Origin: Tillus elongatus
Taxonomy: Eukaryota; Arthropoda; Insecta; Coleoptera; Cleridae
DNA length: 64,000 nucleotides
Direction: 5' to 3'
Assembly (NCBI GenBank): GCA_964006375.1
Contig: OZ023266.1
Coordinates: forward strand, 18,880,090 to 18,944,089
Below the pieces are notes generated by a model that was given only the letters and a program-made list of their open reading frames with translations, made no database searches and was not told where the DNA came from. Below, piece after piece: positions 13,330 to 26,702 of the stretch. Made by a program: the position numbers and the translations under genes. The stretch's first letter is position 1, and each line of letters begins with the position of its first letter.

Positions 13330-14080
13330 TAATTTATAATACTATTCCTATATTTTTAAAATATCCCCATAACAGGATCAATACTTTTTTATTCTTAAAA
13401 CTAAGTATATAATTTAGGTTTAGAGGAAATTGTATTTCTACTGTTTTCATCAACGCATGCATAAGTATTTTGCGTTGATTTGTATACAGGCTGCATGAGA
13501 ATACGATGTGTTCTAAATCACATATCGAGTCTCCGTCACAGTTACAGTAGGGAGTTGATTCTATTCCCAGACGTATATATTGTATTTGGGTAAGAAAACA
13601 TAATCTAGTGATATGTGGATACTGTACTAGTTTAGGCTATATTTGTGCGATGTCACTCACTCCTGATGTAAGTAAGTTCGTTACGTTCTATACTCTCCTT
13701 TCCAGGACATTTCGGTAAAGGCCGCACCATGTCGTTCCTCTTGCCCATTCGGCTTATAAATCATAATATAATGACATCTAGTAGTACCCTGCTGCTACTT
13801 TTAACGCCACACTACCTACTGGCAGGTGAATGGATATAACAAAAATCTGCCTTCCTAGTTAAATTTCTTGCTTCTGTATGTCCCGCTTGGCGATGGTCTC
13901 TCTATGTCACAACATGTACAATTGTGGTCGACATACACCATAGCTGGCCACAGCATTCTCTCCTTTCACCTCAAACCGGCAGAACATGTCCCTGCCCTTC
14001 GGGGTCGAAGCTGCCCTTCGTCAGCGAGCAGTAGTGTTTCCAGGCTCTTTTTAGACGCAGCTCTCCACTGGCAGATATAA
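13330..14080 (-). pseudogene. LINE ORF2 C-terminal remnant
   Basis: On the minus strand the peptide ITRLCFLTQIQYIRLG is followed by YCNCDGDSICDLEHIVFSC, a C-x-C...H-x4-C zinc-knuckle pattern typical of the C-terminus of I/R1/Jockey-type ORF2 proteins. About 55 further residues run to a stop near 13338. Upstream (13560-14080) the frame is broken repeatedly and only short matches remain. No reverse transcriptase is present. Confidence 0.55.
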
Positions 14081-14316
14081 CAAACAAAAAATCTCCAAAT
14101 AATAACCCCCTAAATTAGTACATAGTTCAAAAGTTCCGGTTTTTTTTTGTCAATATAGCCCAGGTCCAATCCGGGTTGATAGTCAACAAATTAGAGACAA
14201 GCTGAAATTTGGTACAGTGCTTTGTTTTGAAGTGGTTAACATACCCTGAAACCACAGCCGTAAAATGTTGAGCCCGTCCCCCAAAAATAGCCCTCCAATG
14301 GGGTAAAATTAGTCTT

Positions 14317-14449
14317 TTTAGTGAATTTTCTTAAAAAAAATTCACTAATGAGGAGATCCCGACTTTCGAATTTTGAAAAAATTTCTTCAAATGAGCGCTA
14401 TTTAGGACCCCCGGAACCCAAATCCGAGGTCAGTTTCAGACTTTATATG

Positions 14450-14545
<96 letters not shown>

Positions 14546-15610
14546 GTGTCACACCTATAACTTAAAAAATAATAGACCGATTTTGATAAAATTTGGCACA
14601 TACCTTCCTTTTGCAAGTGGCTTGGATAAGTTCGTTATCCAGGAAAATCCGCCGAGGTTTTCCCGGAAAATTTTGTGTTTTCTTTTGAAAAAAACCAAAA
14701 AATTTATATCTCCAAAAATAACAAAGTAAGGGCAACCAACTTTCATACGCGGATTTATATAACTAGAAGCAAGTTACCTACCAAAATTTAGCTCCGTAGC
14801 TTAAAGGACAAAAAAGTTACAGACATTCAAAGAAAAATAAATTTGGGTTCTCCTCAAAACGTCAAAATCGCGATTTTAAACGTCAAAATTGGTGAGTACC
14901 TTCCTTTTGCAAGTGGCTTGGATAAGTTCGTTAGCCAGGAAAATCGGACGAGGTTTTCCCGGAAAATTTTGTGTTTTCTTTCGAAAAAAATTTATATCTC
15001 CAAAATTAACAAAGTAAGGGCAACCAAATTTTATACGCGGGTTTATATCATTATAGGTAAGTTACATACCAAAATTTAGCTCTGTAGGTCAAAGAACAAA
15101 AAAGTTATAGGCATTTAAACAAAAATAAATTGAGGTTTTTCACAAAACGTCAAAGTTGCGATTTAAACGTCAAAATTGGCAACATTTAAGAAAAGAACTT
15201 GAATCTAATACGGGCTATGGAAATAAAATGTCTCAAGAAGAATGTTTTACAAACCCTGAAGTCTTAGTGTCAACCGTCATTGTCCTTCATTTTAATAAAA
15301 TGTTTCCAGAAAATTCATTTCAAATAGACCCTTTCTCTGATGCTTGGCAGTAGCCTTAGCTATATAGTTTATCGTTAATAGTATATAATTTTTGTAGAAT
15401 TTTCGTAAAAAAAATCAATACAGCTCAATATATCTGTTATTATGTTATTGCATTTTTGCATTTTCCATCGAAATATAATGCATGTTTGTAAGAACAAAAA
15501 TTCTGGACGCAGTAAGTGCGTTATGGTAGCGAATTTTGATCAAATGCTTAATATTTGAATAGCTCAATTTGCTATTAACCTATAAGGTTGACCAAAAAAC
15601 GAGTTTTTTT
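14317..15610 (+). mobile_element. Family D copy inside the left TIR
   Basis: It starts at the hairpin end TTAGTGAATTTTCTT directly after the TIR's T-run, then head, (TA)n (14452-14540) and tail. The sentence-like tail block GGCTTGGATAAGTTCGTTA occurs twice (near 14620 and 14910). It ends with a truncated TCTGGACGCAGTAAGTGCG end unit at 15503-15610. Confidence 0.8.
14452..14540. repeat. (TA)n microsatellite
   Basis: Internal TA tract of a family D copy. Confidence 0.97.
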
Positions 15611-15697
15611 ATATAAATAAATGATTAAACATTAATTATGACTAAAATAATTAAAACGCCCGCTGGAATACGACATTAAAACAAAGCTCCAACCACT

Positions 15698-15769
15698 GAC
15701 TCGTTGGTCTAGAGGTATGATTTCCGCTTAGAGTGCGGGAGATCCCAGGTTCAAATCCCGGACAAGCCC
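15698..15769 (+). pseudogene. tRNA-Pro-derived sequence with anticodon AGA
   Basis: A 72-nt cloverleaf-like sequence: D-arm box TGGTCTAGAGGTATGA, anticodon stem CCGC/GCGG with loop TTAGAGT, and B box GGTTCAAATCC. Overall it is closest to tRNA-Pro (AGG), but the loop reads AGA. Two acceptor pairs and one T-stem pair are A.C mismatches, consistent with G-to-A changes from a tRNA-Pro ancestor. A TTTT lies 7 nt downstream. It probably is a pseudogene or a SINE head; a block AACCGACTTCAAACAAGGAC follows. Confidence 0.65.
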
Positions 15770-15837
15770 AAATACCTTTTATTTGCTTTTTTTTTAACCG
15801 ACTTCAAACAAGGACGAGGTTCTCAATTCGCCTGTAT

Positions 15838-17221
<1,384 letters not shown>

Positions 17222-17630
17222 GTTTTTTTTACTTTTTTCTTTATATCTTAAAAACTAAGCATTGTAAGAAAAAATGATAAGAGAGAAAAGTTCAAGACCT
17301 GAAAATTTTATAGCGAAAATATCTACTTTTACTAATTTTTTTAAAGTTATTAGTGGCGGAGCTGTGAATTTTTCAATTGGGAGTTTTTTTCTGAATATTC
17401 CGAGTAGGTGCTAAATAATGTATTTTTGGCTAGATTACTTCAATCAAATAGATATAAATTAATTTTAAGGTAACTTGTAATAATACAGTGCAGTACTATG
17501 AGGTTTTTTGGGGTGTAAATTTCGAGGGGTAATCTGTAGTGGACATAATAACAAAGATTAAATAAACCAAAATACTTTATTACTAGATGTCTTATTAAAG
17601 AAAAATGAACTTATATAAAGATCTTTTTGT

Positions 17631-19350
17631 TCATCTATATCCATATTTACAGCCCGGTTTAGACAGGTAATCCCGTTCCATTGGCCTTATGATATAGTGC
17701 ACTTCAGGTCCATTCGTTTGCACGTACATTTTTTTACACCCTCCTAATGAACAATTGCAATAAATTTTCTCTAGAACCCATGTAGGGGCAATGCTTTGGT
17801 CGGAATGAATTGGCTGCAACTCTTGATTTCTTAGACTCCAACCCCAGTCTTGTGGTGGTAAATGATTATTTAACCGCGCTTGTACTTGAAAATTGGAAAG
17901 AATATGATATAAAGTTTTACTTGCAGGATAAATCTGACTTACCTGATGGAAAACTCTAAATCCGCGATACTTTGCGCTATTTGAGGTAGGTGGTAATGAA
18001 ACCAAGTTAAAATCAGTACTAAGGCTTTGTTTAGCCACGTACTGCTGGTAAAGCATATATCTAACACTATCCAAATTTGAATTTGTTGATTTTTTATTTT
18101 AACATATGCTGCTATGAAAAATTGAGACTTAACTGCTTTTAATTTGTCCTTTGAAGCCTGAGGGTTATAAAATTCTTTTAACAGCATATATAGCTTTTTA
18201 TTCTGGGTAAACTTTACTAAATTCATCTTTCCTTTACTGAACAACGCAGACGTTGTGTCACAACCAGACATTGCGTGCATACTGGGAATAACATCCTTTA
18301 GGTCTTCCAATTTTTGTAAGGTCGATATGTCGCTTATTTTATTTGGCTTTGATAATTTTCCCGGACGGATCATAAATAGTCTTTTCTGACAATAATGAAT
18401 CAATAACACCATGACATATGTATCATCGCTAACTACTGCAACCGCATCTTAAGAATTTTCACTGATTGCTACTGCTGTTGTTACAATGAGAGTATCGGCA
18501 TCACCATCTGAGTATTTTACATTGACTACATTTTCATGCAACATTTTCCCGAGGGCACGTATGAAATTGGTTTTGTTGATAATATTTGATAAAAAAATCT
18601 GCTTTTTGTATACTGACAGCAGATAAATCCGAAATAGATACAATGGGTACTATTATTTTGCCCAATGACCTGCGATTTTGTTCAAAAATTTTGGTCTGCA
18701 TTTCCTCATACCCATCCAAAACCACAGTGACATTTTGACCATAATGATATTTTTATGTGATTGCGATACTGAGAAAGTATATCTGAAAACATTGCAGGAC
18801 TTTGCCAGATAACTTTATGAAGTAAGTAGCCTCCATTTATTAAGTAATGTGTTATGTAACACGAATTTTGAAGTAAGGGTAGGCATAGTTTGTCACATAT
18901 TTTATATAACGCTGATTTAGTAGTTTTTCGTAATGATTCGTTATCAAATAAACTAGGAGAGCTTGGTGCTAATTCATACTTAAAACACAGTTTGATTTCT
19001 TCAGGAGATGATGCAGAGCAGATTATTCTACTAAAAAGAAGTGCAGGGTTCACAGTTATCTCTCCACCCTTTATTTTTATCGAGGAAGCTTCTGATGAGA
19101 GTGGTTTTACTCTGTCACTGCGTTTAAGGTGTAACTTACTGTAGTTGCACCAATTATTCTACTTATTACTTTTTCACCTATTTCCGCAGCTTTATCCCAA
19201 TTTACGCCACTGTTGGCCACCACACCTGAATTAATCGGCATTAGCTCCTTTATATCAGGATTAAACGGATTTCGTATCGAGTTATCGAGTAATTTAACTA
19301 TATCGTTTTGATCACGTTCTATTCGAGAAGACCGTAGCTCTACATGTTTG
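17631..19350 (-). pseudogene. XPG/FEN1-like nuclease-family gene, decayed
   Basis: Minus-strand pieces in different frames line up as one protein: HVELRSSRIERDQNDIV and NSGVNWDKAAEIGEKVI (19345-19140), ELAPSSPSLFDNESLRKTTK, LINGGYLLHKVIW, VTVVLDGYEEMQ, GDADTLIVTTA, then AVVSDDTYVMVLLIHY, HAMSGCDTTSALFSKGK and a C-terminal LPPTSNSAKYRGFRVFHQV...WGW block with clustered Cys. I recall this arrangement in uncharacterised repeated arthropod proteins. GDADT, DDT and GCDTTS...GKGK resemble the acidic motifs of XPG/FEN1 nucleases (EAEA, DxD, GCDY...GIG); that link is my inference. At least four frameshifts, a stop near 18449 and an apparent D-to-Y change show it is dead. Confidence 0.6.
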
Positions 19351-19775
19351 ATTCATCCATGATTATTTGGTAATTTAACTACCCCTTACTATAAGATATT
19401 TAACTGTTAAAAAAAACTAAATTTAAAAATCCATAACTCCGCCACTGCTAACATAAAAATTTTCGGAGTAGACTTCTTTGACGGAAAATTTTTAACTCTT
19501 CAACTTTTCCCTCTTAGTATTTTTTATTAAATTGCTTCGTTTTCTAGTTAAAAAGGAAAAAGTAAAAAAAGGCCAATTTTACTTCCTTTGGGGGGCTGTT
19601 TTGGGGGGACGGGCTAAACGTATACCGCTGGGGTTTTAGGGTATATTAAGCACTTCAAAACCAAGCACCACACCAAATTTCAGCTTGTCTCTAATTTGTT
19701 GAGCATCGCCCATATAAAACGATAAATTGACCCTGGGCTAAGTTGGTGAAATTTCATAAGTCAATGGTTCCAAGA

Positions 19776-20134
19776 ACCAGCTGCCTTTCTTGTGTTACAT
19801 ATTCTGTAGTGTCCTGTTGTGTTTTGTGTGTTTCTTATGTGTAAAATACCCAAAACCTTTGAGATGTTTCAATCTCTTTCTGTGTTTCTGACCAGGGAGT
19901 TTCTCTGACTTTGTTCAGCTTTTGGTAGCTAATTCTAAGATAATTATAATTTGTTAATCATATCTGTAATTATTTTTAGGCTCCTGAGTATCCACCAAAA
20001 AAAAAGGAGCGAAATATAGAGCATTTTAGCAAAGAACTTGCCTTATTCACTGCCCAAAAATCTTTTGAGGTCGACAGCCTTTACTGAGTATTTTTGGTAA
20101 CTAACAATAACGACCATTATTCCCTATCAGTGTG

Positions 20135-20136
<2 letters not shown>
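19776..20136. other. Unassigned sequence with Penelope-type relic near 19980-20060
   Basis: GGCTCC, a long A-rich loop, GGAGC and then GAAATATAGAGCATTTTAGC parallels a similar block near 23553 (CTGAAGA ... GAAATATAGAGC). Both look like degenerate ends of a second Penelope-like group. Nothing else is recognised. Confidence 0.3.

Positions 20137-20212
<76 letters not shown>
20137..20212. repeat. (TA)n microsatellite
   Basis: Alternating TA tract, followed directly by CAGGGTG. Confidence 0.97.
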
Positions 20213-20217
<5 letters not shown>

Positions 20218-20711
20218 GGTGACTTTTTTTCCATGGAGAGTGAAGTGATCTTGGAAATTATAAGAGATATCATATCTTCTTTACTTGTAGTGCGTTTTTG
20301 AAAATCTAAACGCAGTTTTACACAATATGGTGACGAATCGACGGGTGGCATTAGTTTTGTCGATTTCCGTCACACTTCCAAAGGACGGTAGTCAACTTTT
20401 TTTCTTACGGCCGCCATATTGGATTTTTCAATAAGCGGATGAAGTATTTTTCTCTGAATATTTTGGTATATCACATGTTACATTTCATGTGAAAAATTGC
20501 ATGAAAAGGCAAATTGGTATTATGGACCTAAAATCAAGTATCCCTGATATCACAATCTTATCTCGTTATAAGCGCATTAGATGCTGCATTTTATAACGAT
20601 CCCAGGAATATAGCAAACGATAAAGTTAACTGGAATAATAAGCTTGTTTCAGCTATTACCCATTATAAGACATACGAATATGGTTACCATGGTAACGAGC
20701 AACAACATATT
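20213..20711. other. MITE-like left end and unassigned sequence
   Basis: CAGGGTGACTTTTTTTCC follows TA, like the MITE at 4790, but I do not find a matching right end in this stretch. The remainder has no recognisable feature. Confidence 0.4.
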
Positions 20712-22122
20712 TATATATAACTTTTGACATTTAAATTATTCACAGTTGAAGATGAAAAAACGCATTTCACTCATTCCGATAAGAAATGTGCTGATAGTCA
20801 CATTGGTTTGTAAACAAAAAATTGACTATCAGAACATTTCTTATCGAAATGAAAGAAATGCGGTTTATTATTTCAGTTTATCGGTCGGTTTGATACTTGA
20901 TAGTACTACCGAAAATTAATTTCACAATGGTGTATTCTGTAGAAGAAAGAGTTGAAATAATTACTCTTTTTTTTTCAAAAACGATGACTGTGCCAACCGT
21001 ACCGCAAATTTGTTTAATGAACGACATCCGAACAAAAAATATATTTTGGAATTAGTTGCAAAGTTTCGACAAAATGGTTCAGTAGGCAACAAAAAACGGG
21101 ATCCTGAACGTGAATTTCCGGTTAGAAATGACACTACTCAGATAGAAGTTTTAGGACAAATTGCTGCAGACCCAAGTTTGAGCACGAGAAAATTGGCCAC
21201 TGTTTCAAACATCAAAAGAAAAACTGTTCAGCGAATATTGAAGCATCATAAATTTCAGCCGTATAAAATTAATCTTTTAGAACAACTGAATGAAAATGAT
21301 TTTGATCGGCGGCTGAAGTTTTGTGAAGTTATGACTGCACGAATAGCTGATAACGGGAACTTTCTGTTCAATATCTGTTTTTCAGACGAGTGTACGTTTT
21401 TATTAAACTCTACAGTCAATCGTCATAATTGTCGTTATTGTGGCAGATAATAATCCAAACAATTTTCACGAAGTCCACACTCAAACTCCACAGAAATTGA
21501 ATGCCTGGACTGGCATTTTTGGAGACCGTTTAATCGGACCAAGTTTTCTTGATGGAAATTTAAGTAGCGAAACGTATTTGGAGTTGCTAGAATATATCGT
21601 TTACCCTCTACTAATTGACATTGTTGAAAATGATGATCGTTATCAAGAAAATCAATTAGTGTTTCAACAAGATGGAGCTCCTCCGCATTTTTCACAACGT
21701 GTTAGGGAGTTTTTGAACAAAGAGTTTCCAGAGCAATGGATTGGGCGTAAAAGTGCTATTGAGTGGCCCCCTAGATCACCGGATTTAACTCTTTTAGACT
21801 TATTTCTATGAGGCCATTTAAAGAGTAGAATTTGAGCAACAGAACCGGAGTCTATGGAAGAATTACGACGACGCATTGTTGAAGAATGCCATCTAATAAC
21901 TTCACAAATGCTTTAGAATGTCAGACCTCGTTTTGAACAAAATTTGTACTTTTGTATGGAAGCTGGTGATCAACAATTTGAACACTTACTTAACTGAGTA
22001 AACATTTTTGAACGTTTGGTTTTGTTTTTAATTTTTTTAACGAAAAATTGACTAATTAGTGCATTTCTTATCACAATGAATGAAATACGTTCTTGCAACT
22101 CCAACTGTGAATAATTTTTAAA
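20712..22122 (+). mobile_element. Tc1/mariner-superfamily element, DD41D-like
   Basis: Terminal inverted repeats of about 75 bp: TTATTCACAGTTGAAGATG at left and its counterpart TTATTCACAGTTGGAGTTGC (reverse complement) at right. The left repeat is followed by a partial inverted copy of itself (20822-20868), forming a fold-back end. The transposase gene lies between. Confidence 0.75.
20927..21997 (+). pseudogene. Tc1/mariner-type transposase, frameshifted
   Basis: The natural start is the ATG at 20927 (MVYSVEERVEII). A frameshift in a T/A run near 20975 leads to LFNERHPNKKYILELV, a DUF4817-like helix-turn-helix, then the second DNA-binding part (STRKLATVSNIKRKTVQRIL). Catalytic blocks are FSDECTF, FQQDGAPPHF and WPPRSPDLTLLDLF. 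I count 41 residues between the second and third Asp (the last D of SPDLTLLD), so it fits a DD41D group. A one-base insertion near 21437 and a stop at about 21809 break the frame again. The end is EHLLN and a stop at 21997. Confidence 0.8.
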
Positions 22123-22339
22123 CGAGTTGATAAAACTTCCTAAAAAATTAGTGTGCTGAATTCATAAAAGAAAGAGCATTCAAATGATGTAACACTCGAC
22201 CCATGTTCCCTATTTAAAATATAAGGATTGTTATCACCACCCTTAAGGGGTTGATGTGACAAAGTTGAGTTTTATGTCAAAACATGTCCCACTCAACATT
22301 AAAATTGACGTGTTTTAGCGTTTCTTAAAAAAAAAATCT
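22123..22339. other. Unassigned spacer
   Basis: No feature recognised. Confidence 0.4.
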
Positions 22340-22620
22340 ATGGACGCAAATCGGTCTGTTTCGTTTTCAATGCGCCATCCTGTATATGAGCAACTCGCAC
22401 ACCAAATTTGGTTAAAATACCTTTGCTATTTTCAAAGATACAAACATTTTCCGGAAGAAAACTCAAAATTCTCCCGGAAAAACTAGTCGGATTTTCCTGG
22501 CTAATGTACTTATCCAAGCCATTTACCAGAGGAACACGCATATACCGTGTTTCATTAAAATCATTTTATTATTTTTCGAGTTATCGTAGACACACGCATA
22601 CACACACTTCCTCATATTAT
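22340..22620 (-). mobile_element. Family D tail, minus orientation
   Basis: It contains the reverse complement of the D tail: TTTTCCTGGCTAATGTACTT, ATCCAAGCCATTTACCAGAG, and a TTTTTCGAGTTATCG end. Confidence 0.7.
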
Positions 22621-22625
22621 ATATA

Positions 22626-23441
22626 CAGAATGGCTCAGTGACAAGGAGCTGGCAGCCATAACTGCCAGGAAAAAATGTTGTCGAAAAAACCCAAAGCACA
22701 TCAAGTTCGCTTGCAAGTGGGACAACTTTTGACGCAAAAAGTATGGCCCAAACTTTACCCTCCAAAGCGGGGGGGTCACGCCTAAAATTTTTTCAAATTG
22801 GCATAGAGGTCGTGTGATGATAGCTTGTTGACAAGAGCTTTTGATTTCCTATACATTGCTTTTTTATTTTTGAAATTCGGTCTATTCGTTTATAAGATAT
22901 AGAGTTTTAAAATATCACTAATGCTTTTCCCGAGGAATTATAAAACTAAATCGTTTCGCAAAAACTTGAGCATCACCAACTTCCATACGATTCTATAAAT
23001 TTTGTTCAAATTTTTGCCTAAAATTTTTTGGAGCACCTTAACCTAAATGACTTTTTACCTACGCAAACCTTTAATAACATTTTTAGCTTGTCATGAATGT
23101 TGGTGAGGCCCAACTCAACCATTAAGAAATTCTCGTGAAATGCATTAGTGATATTTAAAAAACCCATATCTTCTAAACGAATAGACCGAATTTCAAAAAT
23201 AAAAAAGCAATGTATAGTCAATCAGAAGCTCTTTTCAACAAGCTTTCACGTGACCCCTATTCCCATTAGAAAAAATTGAGGGATGACACTCCCGCTTAGG
23301 AGGGTAAAATTTGCACTATCCCTTTAGCGGAAAAAGTTGTCTTCCTCACAAGCAAATTTGACGTGTTTGAAGGTTTTTTTTTTCGACAAAATATTTTCCG
23401 GCAGTTATGGCTGCCAGCTCTTTTTATAATGGGCCACCCTA
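22626..23441. mobile_element. Fold-back MITE with about 310-bp inverted repeats
   Basis: The left arm (GAGCTGGCAGCCATAACTGC) and right arm (GCAGTTATGGCTGCCAGCTC) mirror each other at 22626-22945 and 23130-23441, with a short unique middle. Both arms also share TTCGTTTATAAGATAT/ATATCTTCTAAACGAA. TATA borders each end. No coding capacity. Confidence 0.8.
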
Positions 23442-23655
23442 TACATAAATTTCAACAATGTTGTAACAAATTGGCCATATAGTCACAACTTTTATAGGCG
23501 TTTCTGTCGTGTGTTTGTGTGTCGTTTAGATATAATGAGATTTTGGCTACTGAAGAAGCATCAAAGTATGTACGAAATATAGAGCATGTTTTAGCAAAGA
23601 ATTTGCATAATTTCCTTGCCCATTTTTTAGATATCGGTAACACTTATTGAGATAC
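23442..23655. other. Unassigned; Penelope-type relic near 23550-23590
   Basis: CTGAAGA (about 23551), then GAAATATAGAGCATGTTTTA about 17 nt later. Stem II pairing between them is poor. Otherwise nothing recognised. Confidence 0.3.
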
Positions 23656-23656
23656 T

Positions 23657-24060
<404 letters not shown>

Positions 24061-25105
24061 TTAGGCCTTTCTTTATTTATTAACTTACATGTCCAATATG
24101 AAAAATATTTCATTATTCAATAAAAAATATAAAATTTCATCGTCCAATGATAAACAAACATAGATGTATCCCCCTGACGCTTTAGTTACATTCTCTATTC
24201 AACAAATCATTCCTAATTTATGCAGAAGACCGTTAAGGTACAACAGTTACCGTATCTCCTTCAGTGAAGCGCGAATTCTACCACTACCACGTCCCATCTT
24301 CCCCGTTGAGGTTAAACATGCAGAGCAGGTAAAGTTGGCAATTATCGTCTTCATGACAATATAAACGGGCCATAACTTGGACTAATTACGACCTTCCCCG
24401 TCTCCTCTACGCCTCCGCTAACACAATGTGCCAGCCATGATCGGAGCGCTAACTAACCGTGCTCAGCTTATCCTAATTACCGTCATAATTAGTCGTGGCG
24501 CTGGTGTCGCGGTAACGGTAAGAGACGTCGTCACCGCCGCCGGCCCGTTACCTCGCTGTTTTGATACAGCCACCTCCGATGTAACATAACCGGTCTGGTT
24601 GCCAGGCAACACGACAACTTGAGCATTCATTCGCCACAGCCAGTGTTTTATGGATTTTCGGCCACCGTTCTCCGGAAAATCATCAGTCTCTCTCTATCTC
24701 CTTCCTTTTCCAACATTTCTCTGTTTCTGTCCCTTTTAATTCTCCTTTTGCTTTTTTGCTTTCTAATTAATTATGTGCGATACGAGAGGACTAAGGAAGG
24801 AGGAGTTTTTGTTACTTGCCAATTAGCAGGACTACACTAGGGGGGCAGGATGGTGATGCTGATACCACAAATTGGAATGTCCCTCTCAGCATGGTAACTG
24901 TGTTGTATGAATTGTAAAAGTTGTATTTGATAAAAAGTCAGACAAATGTTCAAATTTAAGATGCAATCGTTCATTATCTTCACAGATTATGGCGACGTCG
25001 CCTTGTCATCTCAGCCAGGACTCTCTACCAGCCTTTCGCAGGTCATCAATTTAGCAAGGTTTTCAAGGAGTTCCCCCTGTGTCTACATATCCTTTATCTT
25101 CAAGT
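24061..25105. other. Unassigned, repeat-poor DNA with TF-site-like motifs
   Basis: No transposon homology that I recognise. GC content rises between 24370 and 24620. Several TAATTA cores (near 24383, 24472, 24488) and a perfect X-box palindrome at 24598-24610 stand out. Plus-strand open frames at 24164-24364 and 24619-24840 match nothing known. Confidence 0.45.
24598..24610. promoter_or_regulatory. Perfect X-box palindrome (RFX-type site)
   Basis: GTTGCCAGGCAAC matches the RFX consensus GTNRCC-N-RGYAAC with both half-sites perfect. No adjacent gene is identified, so its target is unknown. Confidence 0.45.
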
Positions 25106-25107
25106 AT

Positions 25108-25441
25108 TCTTTTTTAAAATATATTTCAACAACACACCACGAGGGCTTACAGCCTAAATACTATCGTACCGTGGGTGTCGACAAGGAGGAAAGAGGCAAC
25201 TTGTTAATTCTGGACTTGAAGGTTTGGAGGTTCGGAGGAGAAGGAAAAACATGTGCCGGCAAGGAATTCCACAACTTGGAAGTCCTCGGGACAAAAGAGC
25301 GGGCATAAATAATGTTCTATGTCTGGTGACCTGGACAGTAAAAGGGTGCATTCACTATGTTCCCCTGGTAGATCTGTTGGGGGCAGCAGGTGGAGGAACT
25401 ATGGAAGAAAGCTCCTCTGAGCAGTGCCCGTGCAGATATCT

Positions 25442-25492
<51 letters not shown>

Positions 25493-25969
25493 CACCAACG
25501 GCACGTCGGTGGGCAAGCGATGGCAGCCTTTGGGTGAGGGTAGGGTAAACGAGAGACGAATAGCTTTTTTCTTAATGGAGTCCAGGATAGCGAGTGTAGA
25601 AGCGGCAGCAGAACCCCAGATGTGGGAGCAGTATTCGAGGTTTGGCCTTATTTGCGAAGTATATAAGGTAGAGAGATTAGCTGGTGAGAAGTATTTGCGA
25701 GCCCGGAAGACGAAACCTAATTTCTGCAATTGATGTGACATGTTGGTGCCAGTTGAGATTTCGATCCACAAAAAGGTCAACAAGTGAAAAGGACTCATTA
25801 CTTTGAATAACTTGGCTGTTCATTGTGATGGGTCTAGCGCTGGTGTATCTCTTATGAGATAGAAAGCAAGACTGAGATTTGGTGGAGTTGAATTGTACAA
25901 GATTTCTACTTCCCCAGTCTAATATTTTTTGGAGGTCCACAGAGACAGAACCCTCCATGAGTCTGCGAT
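25108..25969 (-). pseudogene. LINE B (CR1/Jockey-like) 3' part, minus copy 1
   Basis: This is the reverse complement of the 3' part of the plus-strand copy at 57847-60355. Minus-strand peptides include MEGSVSVDLQKILDWGS, GFVFRARKYFSPANL, NLEYCSHIWGSAA and YRYLHGHCSEELSSIVPPPA, which are the thumb and C-terminal parts of ORF2. It is 5' truncated exactly where a SINE begins. Frameshifts separate the pieces. A (CT)n stretch in the coding strand has expanded at 25445-25492. Confidence 0.8.
25445..25492. repeat. (GA)n expansion within LINE B coding sequence
   Basis: About 24 GA units lie where copy 2 has only a few (27290-27300) and the plus copy has none. It inserts a Leu-Ser run into the minus-strand frame. 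Confidence 0.95.
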
Positions 25970-26336
25970 GTGTTGTGCGTGTGTGTGCTTTGTTCCTTTA
26001 ACTTCGGCCTATTTCCGCTACTACGGCCAATCACCGGCATCAGGGAGCAGTTTACTCGGACTATCCTAGAAAATTTGCCGAACCCCGGCCTTTCTGTAAG
26101 GAGCGTAGGGATCTTTAACGTCTTCAACATCGCGTGGACACGGGATCGACGGCTTTACGCCCCTTCCGAAGGGTGGAATGTGCAGACATTTAGCTTGCTC
26201 AAATACAATGCCACAATCTCGGTTGATGTTAATTGTACAGTATCTACTGAAAAGGTGAAAGGAGAGCCCTGGGATCCAACCCAGTACCCTTCGGTTCAGA
26301 GGCACACGTTCTTACCACTGAACCACCGAGGCTTAT
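25970..26336 (-). mobile_element. tRNA-derived SINE, minus orientation, copy 1
   Basis: On the minus strand it begins with CCTCGGTGGTTCAGTGGTAA (A-box-like) and GGGTTGGATCCCA (B-box-like). The body carries GTAAAGCCGTCGATCCCGTG, and it ends GTTAAAGGAACAAAGCACAC with a CA-rich tail. Copies at 42004 and 57636 share this structure. Confidence 0.8.
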
Positions 26337-26465
26337 TACGTCTTAAAATACATACAAGAAATTTTGTATGCCTCCTCTCAGTTTTTTTATGAAGCTTCTT
26401 TCTTCTCTTATCACTTCTAGCATACCTTTATTCATCTTTCGATTGATGTACCTTGTCCTTGCGAT

Positions 26466-26620
26466 TTTTAGTGAATTTTCTTATTAAAAGTTCACTAATG
26501 GGGAGATCCCGACATTTGCAATTTGAAAAAAGGTCTTCAAATGAGCGCGAACTAGGACCCCTAGAACCCATATCCGGAGTCAGTTTCAATTTTTATATGT
26601 TTATATATATATATATGTGT
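26466..26620 (+). mobile_element. Family D head
   Basis: TTTTTAGTGAATTTTCTTA, TTCACTAATGGGGAGATCCC and GAGCGCGAACTAGGACC identify the head. A (TA)n tract follows. Confidence 0.8.
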
Positions 26621-26625
26621 GTGTG

Positions 26626-26635
<10 letters not shown>

Positions 26636-26699
<64 letters not shown>
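26636..26699. repeat. (TA)n microsatellite
   Basis: TA tract after a GT/TA mixed run; part of the family D copy. Confidence 0.97.
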
Positions 26700-26702
<3 letters not shown>

